Shown here piece after piece: positions 62,480 to 64,000 of a stretch of 64,000 nucleotides of DNA; position 1 is the stretch's first letter, and each line of letters begins with the position of its first letter. The position numbers and the translations under genes were made by a program. The notes under the pieces were generated by a model that had not been told where the DNA came from, made no database searches, and saw only the letters and a program-made list of their open reading frames with translations. The stretch is from assembly GCA_937887565.1 (NCBI GenBank), contig CALABS010000010.1, positions 68,689-132,688 of the forward strand. Reading direction: 5' to 3'. The stretch is from an uncultured Rhodospirillaceae bacterium (GTDB taxonomy: Bacteria; Pseudomonadota; Alphaproteobacteria; Rhodospirillales; Magnetospirillaceae).

Positions 62480-63838
62480 ATGAGGAGAGCTTGGCGCCTG
62501 GGACGGACGGCGGTGGCCGTGGCGGCGATCGCCGCGCTGGCCGGTTGCGCCGCCATGCTCGATCCGCAGGGGTCGCAGGACACCGTGCGCGTCGCGATCG
62601 GCGGCAACGATACCGACAAGGCGATGGCCGCCCTGACCCGGGGCGACTATCCCAATGCCGAACGCCATGCCATCGCCGCGCTGCGGCGTGATCCCAAGGA
62701 TCCCCATGCGCTCCTGGTGGCGGGCCTCGCCTATCAGGGGTCTGGCCGTTACGAGTTGGCCCGGCAGTACTACGAGGTCGTCATCTCCAACCGCCTGGAC
62801 GGCACGATGATGGTGCCCGACGAGCGCGGAGCGGTGACGCCCCGGTCGGTGGTGGACGTGGCGCGCGCCAATCTGGCCACCGTCGACAAGGTGACTGGTC
62901 GGTCGGTGCCGCGCAGTGTCGCCCAGTCGGGCAAGCCGGCCGGCCAGCCCGCCATCGGCGCCCCGCCATTTCCCACCGAGCCGGCCACGCGCGCGGCGGC
63001 CGCCGACGCCATGCGAGCCTCGCTCGACCCGCTGCCGCCGATCTCCTCCGGCCTGCCGGATGTCCGTCCCACCGAGGCCGAGGCGAACGTTTCCGGACGT
63101 TTTCGCATCCTCAAGCGCTTGCTGGACGAGGGGCTCGTCACCCCGGAGGAGTATGCCAGCCGCCGCACGTCCAATCTTGGCGCGCTGCTGCCCTATACCA
63201 ATCCGCCGCCGGCGTCGGGACTGGAGCGACCGATCCCCCGCGATGACGACGTCCTCGACCGACTCAAGGCCATCGGATTGGCGCTGGAGGGGCGTGCCCT
63301 CACGCCGCGCGAGCATGCCGCCGAGCGGGCGGTGATCCTCGATGCGCTGCTTCCGGCCGGTGCCAAGAAGGTCGAACTGCCGGTGATGCCGCCGCGCGAC
63401 ATGATCGAGGCGGCGGCGGCCGTCGGACGCCTGGAGCGGATGCGGACGGCGGGGCTGGTGTCCGCCGACGAGACCGCCCGCGAGCGCGACGCCGTCGAGA
63501 GGGCGTTGCAGGGCAAGTTGGCCTCGGCCCCGGTCGATGGAACCGTCACCGGCCTGCGCCACGGCATCCCGCAACCCTTCGAGGCGGGAAGCTGGGGTGT
63601 CCATCTTGCCTCGCTGAAAAGCGAGGACGGCGCCCGCAAGTCGTGGGAAAGCCTCAGGCGCAAGTTCCCCGACCAGCTGGGCAAGCTCGACGCCAGCTTC
63701 GACAAGGTCGCCCTCAAGGGGAAGGGGACCCGCTGGCGGGTGGTGGCCGGGCCGTTCGCGTCCAAGGACGACGCCGCGAAGCTCTGCACGGCGCTGAAGC
63801 TCAAGAAGCAGTTCTGCGACCCCATCAAGGCCAAGTGA
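62480..63838 (+). CDS. TPR and SPOR domain lipoprotein
   Basis: A 452-residue lipoprotein: a signal with lipobox IAALAGC (Cys at about 23), a TPR-like N-terminal region (about 45-105, RGDYPNAERHAIAALRRDPKDPHALLVAGLAYQ in two helices), a charged middle region with two repeated helical segments (LKRLLDEGLVTPEEYASRR and similar), and a C-terminal SPOR domain (about 375-450; WGVHLASLKSEDGA, WRVVAGPFASKDDA). SPOR domains bind denuded peptidoglycan at the division septum, so it should localise there. ATG 62480 was chosen by the signal sequence. Confidence 0.88.
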   Translation: MRRAWRLGRTAVAVAAIAALAGCAAMLDPQGSQDTVRVAIGGNDTDKAMAALTRGDYPNAERHAIAALRRDPKDPHALLVAGLAYQGSGRYELARQYYEVVISNRLDGTMMVPDERGAVTPRSVVDVARANLATVDKVTGRSVPRSVAQSGKPAGQPAIGAPPFPTEPATRAAAADAMRASLDPLPPISSGLPDVRPTEAEANVSGRFRILKRLLDEGLVTPEEYASRRTSNLGALLPYTNPPPASGLERPIPRDDDVLDRLKAIGLALEGRALTPREHAAERAVILDALLPAGAKKVELPVMPPRDMIEAAAAVGRLERMRTAGLVSADETARERDAVERALQGKLASAPVDGTVTGLRHGIPQPFEAGSWGVHLASLKSEDGARKSWESLRRKFPDQLGKLDASFDKVALKGKGTRWRVVAGPFASKDDAAKLCTALKLKKQFCDPIKAK

Positions 63839-63954
63839 GCGGCCGCGCCCGGCCGCTTCGAATCCGGGCGGGCCTTGCCGCGACCGGAGGATGGGCGTAT
63901 ATTGGGATTTCGTCCACGCTGGACCCGCCGATTTCACGGAACTGAAAAAACCCG

Positions 63955-63983
63955 TTGACGGTTGGGTTTGGTGGGGTTAGAAA
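63955..63983 (+). promoter_or_regulatory. Probable rRNA operon promoter
   Basis: TTGACG (63955-63960) and TAGAAA (63978-63983) are separated by 17 bases and followed by GCGCCTCCCGCCGCGGA. This is the form commonly seen upstream of 16S rRNA in alphaproteobacteria. The rRNA itself would lie beyond the window. Confidence 0.6.
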
Positions 63984-64000
63984 GCGCCTCCCGCCGCGGA

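Overview
The window is GC-rich, densely coded, circular-chromosome-type DNA with no transposase, phage or plasmid genes. The gene content points to an alphaproteobacterium of the Rhodospirillales, most likely Magnetospirillum or a close relative. The signs are a napFDAGHBC-ordered periplasmic nitrate reductase operon, the alphaproteobacterial small families DUF2794 and DUF4169, the TPR protein-BamB-Der block, and a Wza/Wzc-type exopolysaccharide locus. The genus is inferred; the class is well supported.

Layout. 1-6865: glucan and trehalose metabolism (partial malQ, treY, glgP). 6970-12762: small proteins (two tandem paralogues around a zinc-ribbon protein), a DUF2794 protein, a lipoprotein, a thioredoxin-fold protein, and the envelope/ribosome block TPR protein-bamB-der. 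12882-36242: a large exopolysaccharide locus with galE, a Wza-like export protein, asnB, a leftward operon (Wzc-type tyrosine kinase, two glycosyltransferases, flippase, polymerase), a type I secretion system with a beta-helix/RTX substrate, and sugar-nucleotide enzymes (PIG-L deacetylase, epimerase/decarboxylase, UDP-glucose dehydrogenase, C-methyltransferase, cytidylyltransferase). 36296-40607: a small unknown protein, nudC, a GGDEF-EAL protein with a degenerate GGDEF, and a Tat-exported substrate-binding protein. 40639-46934: the nap operon with an FNR-like box upstream and a strong terminator downstream.

46941-53302 is the most interesting part. A sigma-54 activator is divergent from a FapF-type outer-membrane barrel gene. 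Facing that gene is a four-gene leftward cluster encoding a glycine/serine/aspartate-rich secreted protein of 517 residues, two small Sec-exported proteins, and a stand-alone periplasmic C39 peptidase. Both small proteins carry an ELxxxRGG double-glycine motif after the signal peptide, which is the expected C39 cleavage signal. Sequences resembling -24/-12 sigma-54 promoters precede both transcription units, and the leftward one is near consensus. I read this as a Fap-like (functional amyloid type) fibre secretion system under a dedicated sigma-54 activator, in a bacterial class where I do not know of one having been described.

53419-63838: an unknown 495-residue protein, a MarR regulator, a PAS histidine kinase, an ammonium transporter, lactate dehydrogenase, tRNA-Asp, a DUF4169 protein, a CYTH-CHAD protein and a SPOR-domain lipoprotein. 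The last 50 bases look like the promoter and leader of an rRNA operon lying beyond the right edge.
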